Shown in pieces: positions 8,474 through 18,090 of a stretch of 47,328 nucleotides of DNA. The translations under genes were made by a program, and so were the position numbers. The DNA is taken from assembly GCA_000583135.1 (NCBI GenBank), contig JFBG01000015.1, forward strand, positions 1-47,328, given 5' to 3'. Below the pieces are notes generated by a model that searched no databases, was not told where the DNA came from, and saw only the letters and a list, made by a program, of their open reading frames with translations. The DNA is from Thioalkalivibrio sp. HK1 (GTDB lineage: Bacteria; Pseudomonadota; Gammaproteobacteria; HK1). Position 1 is the first letter of the stretch; each line of letters starts with the position of its first letter.

Positions 8474-9880
8474 ATGATCATGCACAGACGGCAGTTTCTC
8501 CAACTCACCGGCGGCGGCGCAGTGGCCGCTTTATGCCCATCGGTGGCCGCCGACATCGGATCGATCAAGCGATTGGCGATCCGCGCCCAGTCCGGTCGGG
8601 TGCATATCGTCGGGCCCGATTTTCCCGCCACGGCGATCTGGGGCTACGACGGCCAGGTCCCCGGCACTTCGATCCGGCTGGTGCACGGACAAGCCTTGGA
8701 AGCGAGCGTCCACAACGATCTCGACGTACCGACCTCGGTGCACTGGCATGGCATCCGATTGCCCAATGCGATGGATGGCGTCGCCGGCGTGACCCAGCCC
8801 GCCATCGCCCCCGGTGATTCGTTCGACTACCGATTCACCCCGCCCGATGCCGGGACATTTTGGTATCACTCGCATATCAACGCCCACGAGCAGGTCGGCC
8901 GAGGGCTATACGGTCCCTTGGTGATCGAGGAAAAGGAGCCGCCCGTCGTCGATCGCGATCTCGTCTTGATGATCGACGATTGGCGCTTGCTCGACGACGC
9001 CTCGATCAAAGAGGACTTCGAATCGGGCCATGATCGCTCGCACGCCGGACGCATCGGCAACGCTCCGACCGTCAACGGACGCTTTCGAGATGTCCTCGAA
9101 GTACGATACGGCGAGCGCCTCCGGCTACGCTTGATCAACGCCTCGAACGCCCGCAACTTCGCCCTCGATTTTGCCCCTTTGAAGCCCGATGTCATCGCCA
9201 TCGACGGCCAACCGATCACCCCTTACCGCCCCGACGATGCAATTGTCATCGCCGCCGGGGGCCGAGTCGATCTGATCGTCGATATCTTCGCAGATCCCGG
9301 ATCGATGCTCGAAGTGAGCGATAGTTTCTACCGCCGACCTTTTAGCCTCATCAAATTCGCGGTCGGCGATGAGCCGCTCAGGCAATCGCCATTGGAAACC
9401 GCCATCGCCTTGAACCCGGCGCAACTCCCGGAGCCGGACCTCTCCAATGCCAAAAGCTACGAGGTCGTCTTGGACGGCGGAGCCATGGGAGGCTTGGAGC
9501 GGGCGATGATGGACGGCAAATGGATGAACTTGTTCGACATCGCCCGCCAAGGCTACGCATGGGCATTGAACGATATCGTCGGCAACCGACTCGACATGCC
9601 CCCTCTGATCGACGTACCCTTGGGCACCCACATCAGCCTGACCATCGACAACCGAACCGCCTTTCCTCACCCGATGCATCTGCACGGCCATCATATCAAG
9701 TTGCTTTCGATCGACGACCATCCCGTCCCGCAACCCCATTGGGTCGACAGCCCCTTGGTAATGCCTCGACAAAAGTTGCAATTCGCCTTCGTCGCCGACA
9801 ACCCCGGCAAATGGCTATTCCACTGCCACATCTTGGAACACCACGCCGCAGGCATGGGCTCGATTGTGAGGGTGTCGTAG
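8474..9880 (+). CDS. Tat-exported multicopper oxidase
   Basis: 468 residues. The N-terminus MIMHRRQFLQLTGGGAVAAL is a twin-arginine signal, so the protein is exported folded to the periplasm. Copper-ligand motifs are complete: HWHG near residue 90, WYHSH near 132, HPMHLHG near 398, and HCHILEHHAAGM near 449, which carries the type 1 and type 3 ligands. Family members (CueO, CumA, laccase-like) oxidise Cu(I), Mn(II) or phenols with reduction of oxygen; the substrate cannot be told here. I see no Met-rich insert like that of CueO. SD GGAG lies 9 nt before ATG 8474. It is transcribed away from the res gene, with about 220 bp between the starts. No copper regulator is adjacent. Confidence 0.9.
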   Translation: MIMHRRQFLQLTGGGAVAALCPSVAADIGSIKRLAIRAQSGRVHIVGPDFPATAIWGYDGQVPGTSIRLVHGQALEASVHNDLDVPTSVHWHGIRLPNAMDGVAGVTQPAIAPGDSFDYRFTPPDAGTFWYHSHINAHEQVGRGLYGPLVIEEKEPPVVDRDLVLMIDDWRLLDDASIKEDFESGHDRSHAGRIGNAPTVNGRFRDVLEVRYGERLRLRLINASNARNFALDFAPLKPDVIAIDGQPITPYRPDDAIVIAAGGRVDLIVDIFADPGSMLEVSDSFYRRPFSLIKFAVGDEPLRQSPLETAIALNPAQLPEPDLSNAKSYEVVLDGGAMGGLERAMMDGKWMNLFDIARQGYAWALNDIVGNRLDMPPLIDVPLGTHISLTIDNRTAFPHPMHLHGHHIKLLSIDDHPVPQPHWVDSPLVMPRQKLQFAFVADNPGKWLFHCHILEHHAAGMGSIVRVS

Positions 9881-10078
9881 ATCCGACCGCATTGAAACAG
9901 CCGATCGATAACGCCGAAGCTCAAGAAAAGCCCTTATTCGTCGAATAGCGATGAGAGCCCGTCAAGGCGAGCGGCAAGACCGGCATCCACTCCCCTACTA
10001 TCTTCTTTACGATGCGGACGACTTTTTCGGTCATTTTCATGGGGCCATCGAAGCCGACTCGTAATACCATAAAAACCG
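9881..10078. other. Gap between convergent oxidase and DUF262 genes
   Basis: Both neighbouring genes end here. A short minus-strand frame (MVLRVGFDGPMKMTEK..., about 50 codons) exists but has no ribosome site, so it is not called. No strong terminator hairpin is visible. Confidence 0.3.
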
Positions 10079-11779
10079 TCAGCTCAACTGCGAAATCCTC
10101 CATACAGTATTGGCTTGATCGGCAAGCCATCTTTGATGCTTGATCAGCGTATCCATATCCCACTTGGGATAGGAGGCGATCTTTTGGTTGATCTCGTAGG
10201 GGCTCGCTTTGAGCACTTTCTTTTTTTCTTCGAAGGACTCTTGCGCAAGGTTTTGACTCTCAGGCAACAAGGCGAGATTACCCAATCGATCGATCGCATT
10301 CGAATAGTCCGAGACCCCGAAATATTCTTGCCACTCGACACTCGGAGAATAGGGAAGCACATGCTCCAAGGTGATATCTTCCGGCGGTTCGGATCCGCTG
10401 AGATAGCCCTCGATTTTTCTTAGAAAAAACGAGGCCCGACGGCGGGATTTTTGAGGATAGGTCTTATTGGAAAAACCGTTCTTGAACTCATCGTCCGTCG
10501 GATAAACATCTTTCAACGAGAGAATCGAATGTCTCAGATCGACATTTTCATTTGTGATATTCATCGCCATTTCATTATATAAATCCTCCAAAGGACTCGG
10601 GGATTTTCCGCATATTACGATATATCGCACCGAAAAATCGATGACCTTCTTCATCAACTTGATATATTGCTCAATATCCATTCGATCGAGTCCGGCCATC
10701 ATCACCCCGAGCGGCATCTTTATATTTAATAAATTGATCGATTTAACCAAATCCCTCAACTCCGATTCTCTATCTGCACCCCATCTTCCCCATAAATCAT
10801 CATTGTGGCTATGCAATGCCGCGAATATCGGCGCATATTCCTTGATGTCCTCAAGATACGGAAAGACTTTATCCTTGCGATCGATATCATTCCGTAAATG
10901 TCTGAATAGATCCTTCATTCTTACGATCTTCTTCGTCATGGATCGATGACGTCTGATGAATTCGGAGAAGCCCGTCTCCCCCAACTCTTGAATTATCTCT
11001 TCCCATAAAACATCGAAACGATCGAACGCTTCTTCCGATCCGTCATCGTCTGCATCCAATGTGGACAGAAGATAGTTCCTCAAAAGATCGGAAACCGACA
11101 AGCGCAAGCCCCGAGCATTGAGTGTTTCGAATACCGTATAGGCATTCAGACTGTCTTTGACCTTGACCAAGGTGAATACCAGACCACCTGATATGTATTC
11201 AAGAATTTCGGCAACCCTCTCTCCGCTTTCCAAAGAGTCGAATCGCTTTTTGAAATATTCGAGCGCTTTTTCGATCCTCCTGTTCGAATCCCTCATACTC
11301 CTTCGATCGTCAACGTCTCTATCGCTTGATAGATCTTGAAAATATCGATTGTTTATGCGATTCAGTTCGAGTTTGGGAAAATCCCTCAAAGTAACCGGAT
11401 CCTTGACACCGAAATATCTCTTCCGAAATAGATCCATGCGGGTTGTATTTCTCTCGATATCATTCCCCGAATCGATCAGGTGCCGTAACCGACTCAGCGC
11501 CGCCAAAATAACGATGGATAGGGTCGTCAATCGCTGCTGCCCATCGATGATACTGAAAACCTTCATATCATCAGGATCTTCTTGCAAGATCATATAGCCC
11601 ATGAAGTGCTGCATCCGATCATCGGAGATCGATTGAATATCCTGCCAAAGCGCTTCCCATTGCTCGAGATCCCAAGAATAATCTCGTTGGAATTTCGGCA
11701 CGATATACCTCTTGTCGTTCGACATGACCTCCGAATACGCGCTGTTGACGGTCTCGATGGCTATCCGGCGAAGTTGCAT
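10079..11779 (-). CDS. DUF262-DUF1524 protein (GmrSD-like modification-dependent restriction)
   Basis: 566 residues. The N-terminal DUF262 part has F-Q-R-D-Y-S-W near residue 33 and IIDGQQRLTTL near 77; in GmrS-type proteins this domain is ParB/sulfiredoxin-like and binds or hydrolyses nucleotide. The C-terminal DUF1524 part has EHVLPYSP near 470 and RLGNLALL near 498, the His-Me (HNH-like) nuclease signature. GmrSD enzymes cleave DNA with modified cytosines, but many DUF262-DUF1524 proteins have unproven targets. Start: ATG 11779 with GGAG 10 nt upstream, before the conserved LRRIAIETVNSAY. The gene is visibly more AT-rich than its neighbours (Ile/Asn/Lys codons ending in A/T), consistent with acquisition. 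It is single, with no partner on its strand. Confidence 0.85.
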   Translation of the reverse strand: MQLRRIAIETVNSAYSEVMSNDKRYIVPKFQRDYSWDLEQWEALWQDIQSISDDRMQHFMGYMILQEDPDDMKVFSIIDGQQRLTTLSIVILAALSRLRHLIDSGNDIERNTTRMDLFRKRYFGVKDPVTLRDFPKLELNRINNRYFQDLSSDRDVDDRRSMRDSNRRIEKALEYFKKRFDSLESGERVAEILEYISGGLVFTLVKVKDSLNAYTVFETLNARGLRLSVSDLLRNYLLSTLDADDDGSEEAFDRFDVLWEEIIQELGETGFSEFIRRHRSMTKKIVRMKDLFRHLRNDIDRKDKVFPYLEDIKEYAPIFAALHSHNDDLWGRWGADRESELRDLVKSINLLNIKMPLGVMMAGLDRMDIEQYIKLMKKVIDFSVRYIVICGKSPSPLEDLYNEMAMNITNENVDLRHSILSLKDVYPTDDEFKNGFSNKTYPQKSRRRASFFLRKIEGYLSGSEPPEDITLEHVLPYSPSVEWQEYFGVSDYSNAIDRLGNLALLPESQNLAQESFEEKKKVLKASPYEINQKIASYPKWDMDTLIKHQRWLADQANTVWRISQLS

Positions 11780-12047
11780 CGATGAATGACTCCAGATAAT
11801 TACCAGCAAAGAAGCGAGCCTCGATCGTACCCGTCCAAGACACCTCGACACTCGGCTTCGAGGCTTTGGTTGGCCTTGGGGGACTCGAAAAATCGCCGAT
11901 CATACGACCAAGAGCCTGAAAAACAAGCGAAATGCGCCAGATAAAGAGCCCTCCGCTCGATTCGTGTTATCATTCCCTTTGAATCTCGCTCGCCTTCACC
12001 CTCGATCGGGAGCATGACTTCCAAACCTTCTCGTTGACCCTCGTTCC

Positions 12048-12123
12048 GGGCCGTTAGCTCAGTTGGTAGAGCATCTGACTTTTAATCAGGTGGTCGCAGG
12101 TTCGAATCCTGCACGGCCCACCA
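12048..12123 (+). tRNA. tRNA-Lys (anticodon TTT)
   Basis: A complete 76-nt cloverleaf including encoded CCA. The acceptor stem GGGCCGT pairs with ACGGCCC, the D-stem is GCTC/GAGC, the anticodon arm TCTGA-CTTTTAA-TCAGG reads TTT, and the T-arm is GCAGG-TTCGAAT-CCTGC. It separates two defence loci and may be the anchor for acquired DNA, although no integrase gene is in view. Confidence 0.98.
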
Positions 12124-12412
12124 AAACACCCCGAAAATCAATCGCTTACAAGCCTTGAGCCCTCCCCCTCGGCCTCGGTCGTTTTTCACGAAAACCCCTT
12201 TCTTTTCGGCGTTCGATGGGCAGGCGAGATTCCTCTTGCCGATGCGCCCCCGACCCCGAACGAAGCGCCGACACCTTCAATCCATCAAAAAAATGCGGAG
12301 CGCCTTCTCGCAAGTCGCTCGAATGGGAGGAGGGGTGGGCGAGACACCATCGCCCCGTGTGCGACGAGTGTGAAGCGGGCGCTGCGTCGAGCGCCTGCGA
12401 GGTGGGGTAGCG
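12124..12412. other. Leader between tRNA-Lys and the OLD-nuclease gene
   Basis: No gene is supported. GGCGCT (12378-12383) and AGCGCC (12390-12395) form a 6-bp inverted repeat just before the ribosome site of the next gene and could be an operator or simple hairpin. Homopolymer-rich stretches follow the tRNA but without a convincing terminator stem. Confidence 0.3.
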
Positions 12413-14350
12413 ATGAAACTCACGCGAATACATATCAGGAATTTCCGATGCCTGCGGGATGTCGAGCTCTGCGTCGACCCCACCACGGTGCTCATCGGGG
12501 AGAATAATGTCGGCAAGACATCCATCCTCGAGGCGGTGCGAATCGCTCTGAGCCGCCGCTGGGGGCAAAGAGGGGGCGGCTTCGGCGAAAAAGACTTCTT
12601 TACGAAGGAGCCGGCAACCGAATCTCGTCCCGACGAAGCCATCAGTGTCGAGTTGGAGTTCGCAGAGAGCGAGGCCCGAGAGTGGTCCGAGAAGACTCTC
12701 GCTAATATGACTGGATATCTGCGGTATGACGCTCAAGCCAACCTGAATTCCGTATGTTTACGCGTAAAGTGTCAATTTGACAGCACTGCAGGCGATATCC
12801 AAACCACGTTTCGATTCATCGGACAAGATGAAAAGGAAGTGATCAGGAGGGTCGGGCGATCTGCAAATACGAGCCGTTTTTTCGACCATGTGCCTGTCTT
12901 CTCGCTCAATGCCCTACGAGATTCTCAGCAGGAGTTCCAACCAAGAGCCCACTTTTGGCGCAGTCTCCTGCGCTCCGTAAAAGTACCCGAGGATGAGTGG
13001 TCTTCGATCTCTGCCGAGATCGAGCAGCTGAACAAACGGGTACTCGATGCCGACCCGAAGATGAAATCCATCACCGACAAGTTATCCGAGATTCGCAATA
13101 TCGTATCGAAAGCGAGCGCCGAATCCCTTGATCTTCGCGCCATGCCCCTCAACGAGTGGGATCTCGTTTCCCGCGCCGAGGTAATACTCCGTTCATCGAA
13201 TACCGCACCGTGGCTGCCTCTGGCCAATCACGGACAAGGGGTTCAAAGTCTGGCGGTGATCTACCTCTTTCAGGCCTTTGTCGATCATCTCATCGGAGCA
13301 TCGGACAAGTCGGATATCACCCCCGTGCTGCTCTTGGAAGAACCCGAAGCGCATCTGCACCCTCAAGCGGCCAGAGGCCTCGGCCGAGAAGTCATGGGGA
13401 TCGCGGGCACCAAAATCATCGCCTCTCATTCCTCGCATTTCGTTGAAAAGATACCGATCAGGGCCCTTAGGGTACTTCGCCAAAGCGCATCGGGGACAGT
13501 GATCCGCCATCTACGAGACGAATTCCATGCCGAGTTGCCCGCAAACGATGCACTCTTGGACTTCGTAAGGGAGCATCCCGATTATTCCTTCGATACCACC
13601 AAGGGATATCTCGTCGTTAGAGGGCGAGTCGAGAAAAACGATCTTGCAAGACTGAGAGGCTTCTTCGGTGGAAAATCCATCGATGAGAAAAATCTCGAGG
13701 CCTTGGAGAGGCTATACCGGGAGAGTCAAGACTATTTCTCGGATGACGAGATCCGTGCATTTGAAGATCCGGTGAGGAGAATTCGAGGCGAGATCTTTTT
13801 CTCCCGTATTTGGGTACTCTGCGAGGGTATGACCGAATATCTGCTCCTTCATGCCTTCTTGACATTATTCGACTATCCTCTCGACGTCAACGGAGTCAGC
13901 GTCATCGATTTCAAGAACAGCGGGAAATCGGCGAGTACATTTGCCGTATTGGCCCGTGCTCTCGGCTTCCCGTGGATCATGACATGCGATGGCGATCAAG
14001 CGGGAGATGGATTTATCTCGTCTTTGAAAAACCGAGGATTCACCGACGAAGACATTGACAGGAATGTCATCCGAAATCCACATCGGAACTTGGAGGAATC
14101 GCTGATTCACTCCCATCTTCGATCCTCTTTGGTGGAGATCGCCGGAGAGTTGAACCTGTCAATCGATGCGAGCGTCAGCGACGAGGATCTAGCGGAGTCG
14201 ATGAAACGCAATAAAAGCGAATTTGCCACTAGAATAGCTGAACGAGCATACCAAAAGACGATCGAAAAACATTCCTTGCCGGAATTTTTCACCGATATCT
14301 ACGAGGCGATTCGCCGAAAAAATCAAGGGACTCTCGATGCCGATGAGTGA
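12413..14350 (+). CDS. OLD-family ATPase-TOPRIM nuclease (GajA-like)
   Basis: 645 residues. The N-terminal ATPase has F-R-C-L-R-D-V and Walker A GENNVGKTS near residues 29-37; a Walker B-type LLLEEPEAHLHPQ lies near 305, followed by an I-I-A-S-H-S-S-H-F switch histidine. The C-terminal TOPRIM domain shows W-V-L-C-E-G-M-T-E near 466-474 and TCDGDQAG near 523, supplying the metal-binding acids. Class 2 OLD nucleases sit beside a UvrD-type helicase, as here; the Gabija system (GajA plus GajB) is the defence example. GAGGTGGGG lies just upstream of ATG 12413. The stop overlaps the next gene by 14 bp, so the two are translationally coupled. It is about 65 residues longer than B. cereus GajA (about 578, from memory). 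Inferred role: DNA cleavage in response to phage. Confidence 0.88.
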   Translation: MKLTRIHIRNFRCLRDVELCVDPTTVLIGENNVGKTSILEAVRIALSRRWGQRGGGFGEKDFFTKEPATESRPDEAISVELEFAESEAREWSEKTLANMTGYLRYDAQANLNSVCLRVKCQFDSTAGDIQTTFRFIGQDEKEVIRRVGRSANTSRFFDHVPVFSLNALRDSQQEFQPRAHFWRSLLRSVKVPEDEWSSISAEIEQLNKRVLDADPKMKSITDKLSEIRNIVSKASAESLDLRAMPLNEWDLVSRAEVILRSSNTAPWLPLANHGQGVQSLAVIYLFQAFVDHLIGASDKSDITPVLLLEEPEAHLHPQAARGLGREVMGIAGTKIIASHSSHFVEKIPIRALRVLRQSASGTVIRHLRDEFHAELPANDALLDFVREHPDYSFDTTKGYLVVRGRVEKNDLARLRGFFGGKSIDEKNLEALERLYRESQDYFSDDEIRAFEDPVRRIRGEIFFSRIWVLCEGMTEYLLLHAFLTLFDYPLDVNGVSVIDFKNSGKSASTFAVLARALGFPWIMTCDGDQAGDGFISSLKNRGFTDEDIDRNVIRNPHRNLEESLIHSHLRSSLVEIAGELNLSIDASVSDEDLAESMKRNKSEFATRIAERAYQKTIEKHSLPEFFTDIYEAIRRKNQGTLDADE

Positions 14351-16304
14351 ATTTGATACCGCCCTCGATACTCTATCAAAGAGCCAACGATGCGCCGTCA
14401 ACTGGCAAGACGGTGCATTGCTCGTTCTTGCCGGTCCGGGTTCGGGTAAGACGCGAACACTCATCCTTCGCATCGCTCGGTTGCTTCTCGATACCCCCGA
14501 TAGGCGATTTTGTGTGCTGGGGCTGACTTTTACGAATCGCGCTGCCGATGAAATGAGGCAGCGATTATTGGAATTGAATCCAGAACTGGAAGATAGGTTG
14601 TTTATCGGGACTTTTCACTCATTTTGCGTCGATGTACTAAGGCAAGATGGATTGCATGTCGGCATCAAGAGCGATTTCAGAATCTATTCTCTCGATCGAG
14701 ACCGAGAACACATTCTCCAACGCTGTCTTCAGTCCGCTGTACCAAATGACGAGAGGCAATTGCTACGACGCTATAAGATTCTCCGTTATATCGATCGACT
14801 CCATGAACACCTTATCCCTCCGACAAGCGCCTACGACCATCTCCTACAAGAAGGAACAAGCGAGGATGGGAGTAAAGCCCTTGCTCATGCTTATGAAGCG
14901 TATCATGAAGGGATGAAGAGCAATAATGCCGTTGATTTTTCATCGCTCATATTCTTTACCTATACGCTCTTTAGTACTTACCCCAAACTAGCCGAAAGAT
15001 ATCAACGGGTCTACCCCTATTGGTGTGTGGACGAATTTCAAGATACCAACGAGGCGCAATACCGGTTGATCGCTCGAATGGCGACCGGTGGTTTTCGGAA
15101 TGTCTTCGCCGTGGCGGATGACGATCAAATCATCTATCAGTGGAACGGAGCCGATTATCGGCGTTTGGAGCAATTTCAAAAGGACTTCTCGGCCGATCGA
15201 ATTCAACTACCCGCCAACTATCGATGTCCCGGCGGTGTGGTTCGGCTTGCCAATCATCTGATCACTAACAACTCGCATCGCTCCTCGGATAAACAAGAAT
15301 TGATCTCGATGAAGGACGAAGGCGAGAGAGAGCACGACGAGGGGCCTATCGATTCTTATGAGCTGCTTCGCTTCGATTCCGATGATGACGAGTTTCGAGG
15401 GGTTGCGAGCAGGATCGCCGATATCCGAGCATCGTCCACGCCCACCATTGCGGTTTTGGGACGATCTCGAGCGTTATTGGAAGGGGTCAAAGAGGAGTTG
15501 GATCGTGGAGGCATTCCTTCTTTCATTGCCCAAAGGCGAGATGAATTCGAAAGCCCTGCCTTTCGATTCATCGATGCTGCGCTCCATCAAAGTCTGTCCC
15601 GGGGGGATGAGCGATTCGTCGAGGATCTCGTGGGGGCTTTCTCGGCCGCCGTCGATCGCGAAGTGACATTGGAGTTGGAGGATGTGCTGGTGGCGGCGCA
15701 AGCCGAGCATGGTGATTATCTTCGAGGCTGGTTTCAACAGATGATGCTTCAACCGTTGTCGCAAGAGGCCAAAGCGCTCGTGCAATGCGTCAAATCAACG
15801 CTGATCGATAGCATCGACTATCGAACCTTCGTGAACGAGGCGATGGATTTTTTCGAAAGCGCTTGTATCGACTCGCCCGACGATCCCCTGCCTAAATACG
15901 AGGAGGACAAGAAGGCTTGGGAGGCCATCGAGACCGAGATTCATCAAGCCCTCGGTGAAAACCCCTCCCTCGATATGTTCTTGCAAGAGCTCGAACTTCG
16001 GTCAAAAGAGCCGCCGCCGGCAAAAGATGCGGTGGCATTGATGACCATCCATTCGGCGAAGGGCAACGAGTTTCATACCGTTTTTCTGATCGGACTCGCC
16101 GAGGAGGTATTGCCCTCGTGGCAAAGCCTGAAAAAAGGCGATGAGAGCCCCGAACTGGAAGAAGAGCGCAGGAACTGTTTCGTCGCCATCACCCGGGCCG
16201 AAAACCACTTGGTATTGAGCTATGCGCGGCGCTATCGGGGTCGGGAAAAGAATTCTTCTCGCTTTCTTAAGGAGATGGGGGTTATCCCCTATTCCCTTCT
16301 TTGA
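14337..16304 (+). CDS. UvrD/Rep-type superfamily 1 helicase (GajB-like)
   Basis: 655 residues with all SF1A motifs in order: GPGSGKT (near 33), TFTNRAADEM (near 63), DEFQDTN (near 231), VADDDQIIYQWNGAD (near 258), QLPANYRCP (near 286), MTIHSAKGNEF (near 568) and CFVAITRAEN (near 617). It overlaps the OLD gene by 14 bp; an SD-like AGGGA is 6 nt before ATG 14337, and ATG 14343 is the alternative. The pairing with an OLD nuclease indicates a Gabija-type defence module rather than housekeeping UvrD. It is longer than the GajB I remember (about 494 residues) and keeps a 2B-like region, so it may represent a different branch of the class 2 OLD pairs. Function inferred from family and context. Confidence 0.88.
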   Translation: MPMSEFDTALDTLSKSQRCAVNWQDGALLVLAGPGSGKTRTLILRIARLLLDTPDRRFCVLGLTFTNRAADEMRQRLLELNPELEDRLFIGTFHSFCVDVLRQDGLHVGIKSDFRIYSLDRDREHILQRCLQSAVPNDERQLLRRYKILRYIDRLHEHLIPPTSAYDHLLQEGTSEDGSKALAHAYEAYHEGMKSNNAVDFSSLIFFTYTLFSTYPKLAERYQRVYPYWCVDEFQDTNEAQYRLIARMATGGFRNVFAVADDDQIIYQWNGADYRRLEQFQKDFSADRIQLPANYRCPGGVVRLANHLITNNSHRSSDKQELISMKDEGEREHDEGPIDSYELLRFDSDDDEFRGVASRIADIRASSTPTIAVLGRSRALLEGVKEELDRGGIPSFIAQRRDEFESPAFRFIDAALHQSLSRGDERFVEDLVGAFSAAVDREVTLELEDVLVAAQAEHGDYLRGWFQQMMLQPLSQEAKALVQCVKSTLIDSIDYRTFVNEAMDFFESACIDSPDDPLPKYEEDKKAWEAIETEIHQALGENPSLDMFLQELELRSKEPPPAKDAVALMTIHSAKGNEFHTVFLIGLAEEVLPSWQSLKKGDESPELEEERRNCFVAITRAENHLVLSYARRYRGREKNSSRFLKEMGVIPYSLL

Positions 16305-16437
16305 TCGGATGGGGCGGGTAGTCGTCGTTCGGGGGTGAATGGCATTCGGGGGATTGGTGCTTTCTCGTATAAAACCCAAACCCACCGTCCATCGTGACCC
16401 TATAGACCTCATTGAAAACGACGCTCATTTGCAAGAG

Positions 16438-16692
16438 TCATTGCATACAGGTCGTAGTCGATGGCATCCCGGTAAGGAGGGAGGTGATTGTCAGCGCGAT
16501 GCTGTCGTTATCGAGTTCTTCCATACTTTCGGATGACTTGCAATAAAAGCGCCGGCCGTCACCGGCCACGAGATTTTTTCCGGCTTTTTTCCCGGCCTTG
16601 GTGATGCGGAGTTTCACTGACGAAGGTGCCTGCTTCGAGGACTTGCGCCGATATTGGCGCGTTTTGGCGGCTTGACTTTTTAGCAAAGCCAA
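16438..16692 (-). CDS. Possible small protein (hypothetical)
   Basis: An 84-codon frame starting at TTG 16692 in the otherwise empty 16305-16815 gap. The N-terminal half is basic (about ten Lys/Arg in the first 40 residues) and the C-terminal half is acidic then Thr/Ser-rich. No domain is recognised. The start is weak: TTG with GGA 5 nt before it. A minus-strand hairpin GGCCG-GTGA-CGGCC (about 16555-16570) falls inside it and could instead be a transcription end for the ubiI/visC operon. Not coding is a real possibility. Confidence 0.25.
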   Translation of the reverse strand: MALLKSQAAKTRQYRRKSSKQAPSSVKLRITKAGKKAGKNLVAGDGRRFYCKSSESMEELDNDSIALTITSLLTGMPSTTTCMQ

Positions 16693-16815
16693 CTTGATCC
16701 ATCGTCGTTCATTTCTTTTTATGTGGCTGAATCTCGAACGCTATCTTTGCGTTTTCCGATGCCTTTTCGGATCGAAAAACGATCGTCGACAAAGCGCCGA
16801 TTCGCCATCGGGGGA

Positions 16816-18090
16816 TCATATTCCGTCGGGGCTTGTTTCGTTGCCGATATCGCTTTCGCTCTGTGGCGGTCGCTCTTTCTCGTCCGAGCCGCTTGCCGGT
16901 TTTCGTGCCGATGGGGGTAGGTCGCCGACGATGCCGGAGGCCAAGCGCATGGTGCAGGCTTTGAAGGGCGGGAGTCGTTCGGCCAAAAAGAGCCCGGCTT
17001 CGCGCAAAGCGCGTATCGGGGCCGCCGGATGGGTGAAGAGGTGGTGGAAGCCATCGAGGGTCAGCTGCATGGCCAGATTATGGCCGCGGCGGCGGCGTTC
17101 GTAGCGCCTTAGTACGGCGGTGCTGCCCGGGTCTTGGGTTTTTTTGCGGGCGCGGATGAGCGTTTGCGCCAAGGTCGCGGCATCCAAAAGCCCCAGATTC
17201 ACCCCCTGACCGGCCAAGGGATGCACGACTTTGGCGGCGTCCCCGACCAAGGCGATGCGCTCGCCGATCAAGGATCGCGCATGCAGATGGCGCAAGGGGA
17301 AGGACGCCCTTTTCCCCGTGACTTCCACCTTTCCCAAAATATGATCGAAGGCTTGGGCGAGGTGCTCGCCCAAGGCCTCGTCATCGAGGGCGCAAAGGGT
17401 TTCGGCATGATCAAGCGAGGTCGACCAGACGATGGAAGAGGCGCTTTCGTCGGCCAGCGGCAAGAAGGCCAGCGGACCGTTCGGTAAAAAGCGTTGCCAT
17501 GCGATCCGGCGATGGGGCAGTTCGCTTCGCACCTCGGTCACCAGCGCTCGTTGGTGGTAGTCGCCCGAGCGATGCTCGATCCCCGCGATCTGGCGCACGG
17601 CCGAATCCGCACCGTCCGCTCCCACCACCAATCGCGCTCGCAAGCGTTCCCCTCCCGTCAAGCGAAGAATCGCTTGACCCTTGTCGAGGACGAGGGATTG
17701 AGGAGCCTCTCCCCGGATGGTCTCCACCCCTTCGATGCCCTCGAGACGATCCTCCAAAGCCCATTGCACGCTCTCGTTGTCGATGACGTAGCCCAAGGCG
17801 GCCTCGCCGATCGATGCGCTGTCGAAGCGAACCGGGTGTCGATTTTCCCAAACCCGCATCCCGCGGATGGGTCCCGCTCTATCGGGGGGCAAGCGGACTC
17901 CCAAGGAGGTCAGGATGCGCATCGAGGCTTGGGTCAGTGCGCTCACCCGCAGCCCGAGACGCTCCGACGGGGGCGGGGTCCTTTCCCGGCGGCGTTCGAT
18001 CATCGCAACGTGCATGCCATCGCTTCCGAGGGCGAGGCCCAAGGTCGCCCCCACGATGCCGCCGCCGACGATGATGACGTCGTATTTCAT
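16816..18090 (-). CDS. ubiI: UbiH/UbiI/VisC-family FAD monooxygenase (third gene of pepP-ubiH-visC)
   Basis: 424 residues; a flavoprotein ring hydroxylase of ubiquinone synthesis, acting at the inner membrane on octaprenyl phenols. The FAD-binding Rossmann motif is VIIVGGGIVGATLG at residues 5-18, the second FAD motif is G-D-A-A-K-V-V-H-P-L-A-G-Q-G-V-N near 285, and V-I-D-N-E-S-V-Q-W-A-L matches the family's N-R/E-x-L region. The start ATG overlaps the ubiH stop (ATGA, 18087-18090), so translation is coupled. Position after pepP-ubiH equals E. coli visC (ubiI), the C5-hydroxylase; the symbol rests on synteny plus family, and another ubiquinone hydroxylase specificity cannot be excluded. The C-terminal ~25 residues are polar and dispensable-looking. 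Confidence 0.87.
   Translation of the reverse strand: MKYDVIIVGGGIVGATLGLALGSDGMHVAMIERRRERTPPPSERLGLRVSALTQASMRILTSLGVRLPPDRAGPIRGMRVWENRHPVRFDSASIGEAALGYVIDNESVQWALEDRLEGIEGVETIRGEAPQSLVLDKGQAILRLTGGERLRARLVVGADGADSAVRQIAGIEHRSGDYHQRALVTEVRSELPHRRIAWQRFLPNGPLAFLPLADESASSIVWSTSLDHAETLCALDDEALGEHLAQAFDHILGKVEVTGKRASFPLRHLHARSLIGERIALVGDAAKVVHPLAGQGVNLGLLDAATLAQTLIRARKKTQDPGSTAVLRRYERRRRGHNLAMQLTLDGFHHLFTHPAAPIRALREAGLFLAERLPPFKACTMRLASGIVGDLPPSARKPASGSDEKERPPQSESDIGNETSPDGI

Noticed and set aside
9921..10163. 80-codon minus-strand frame after the DUF262 gene
   Set aside because: It partly overlaps the DUF262 coding end, lacks a ribosome site and matches no family.
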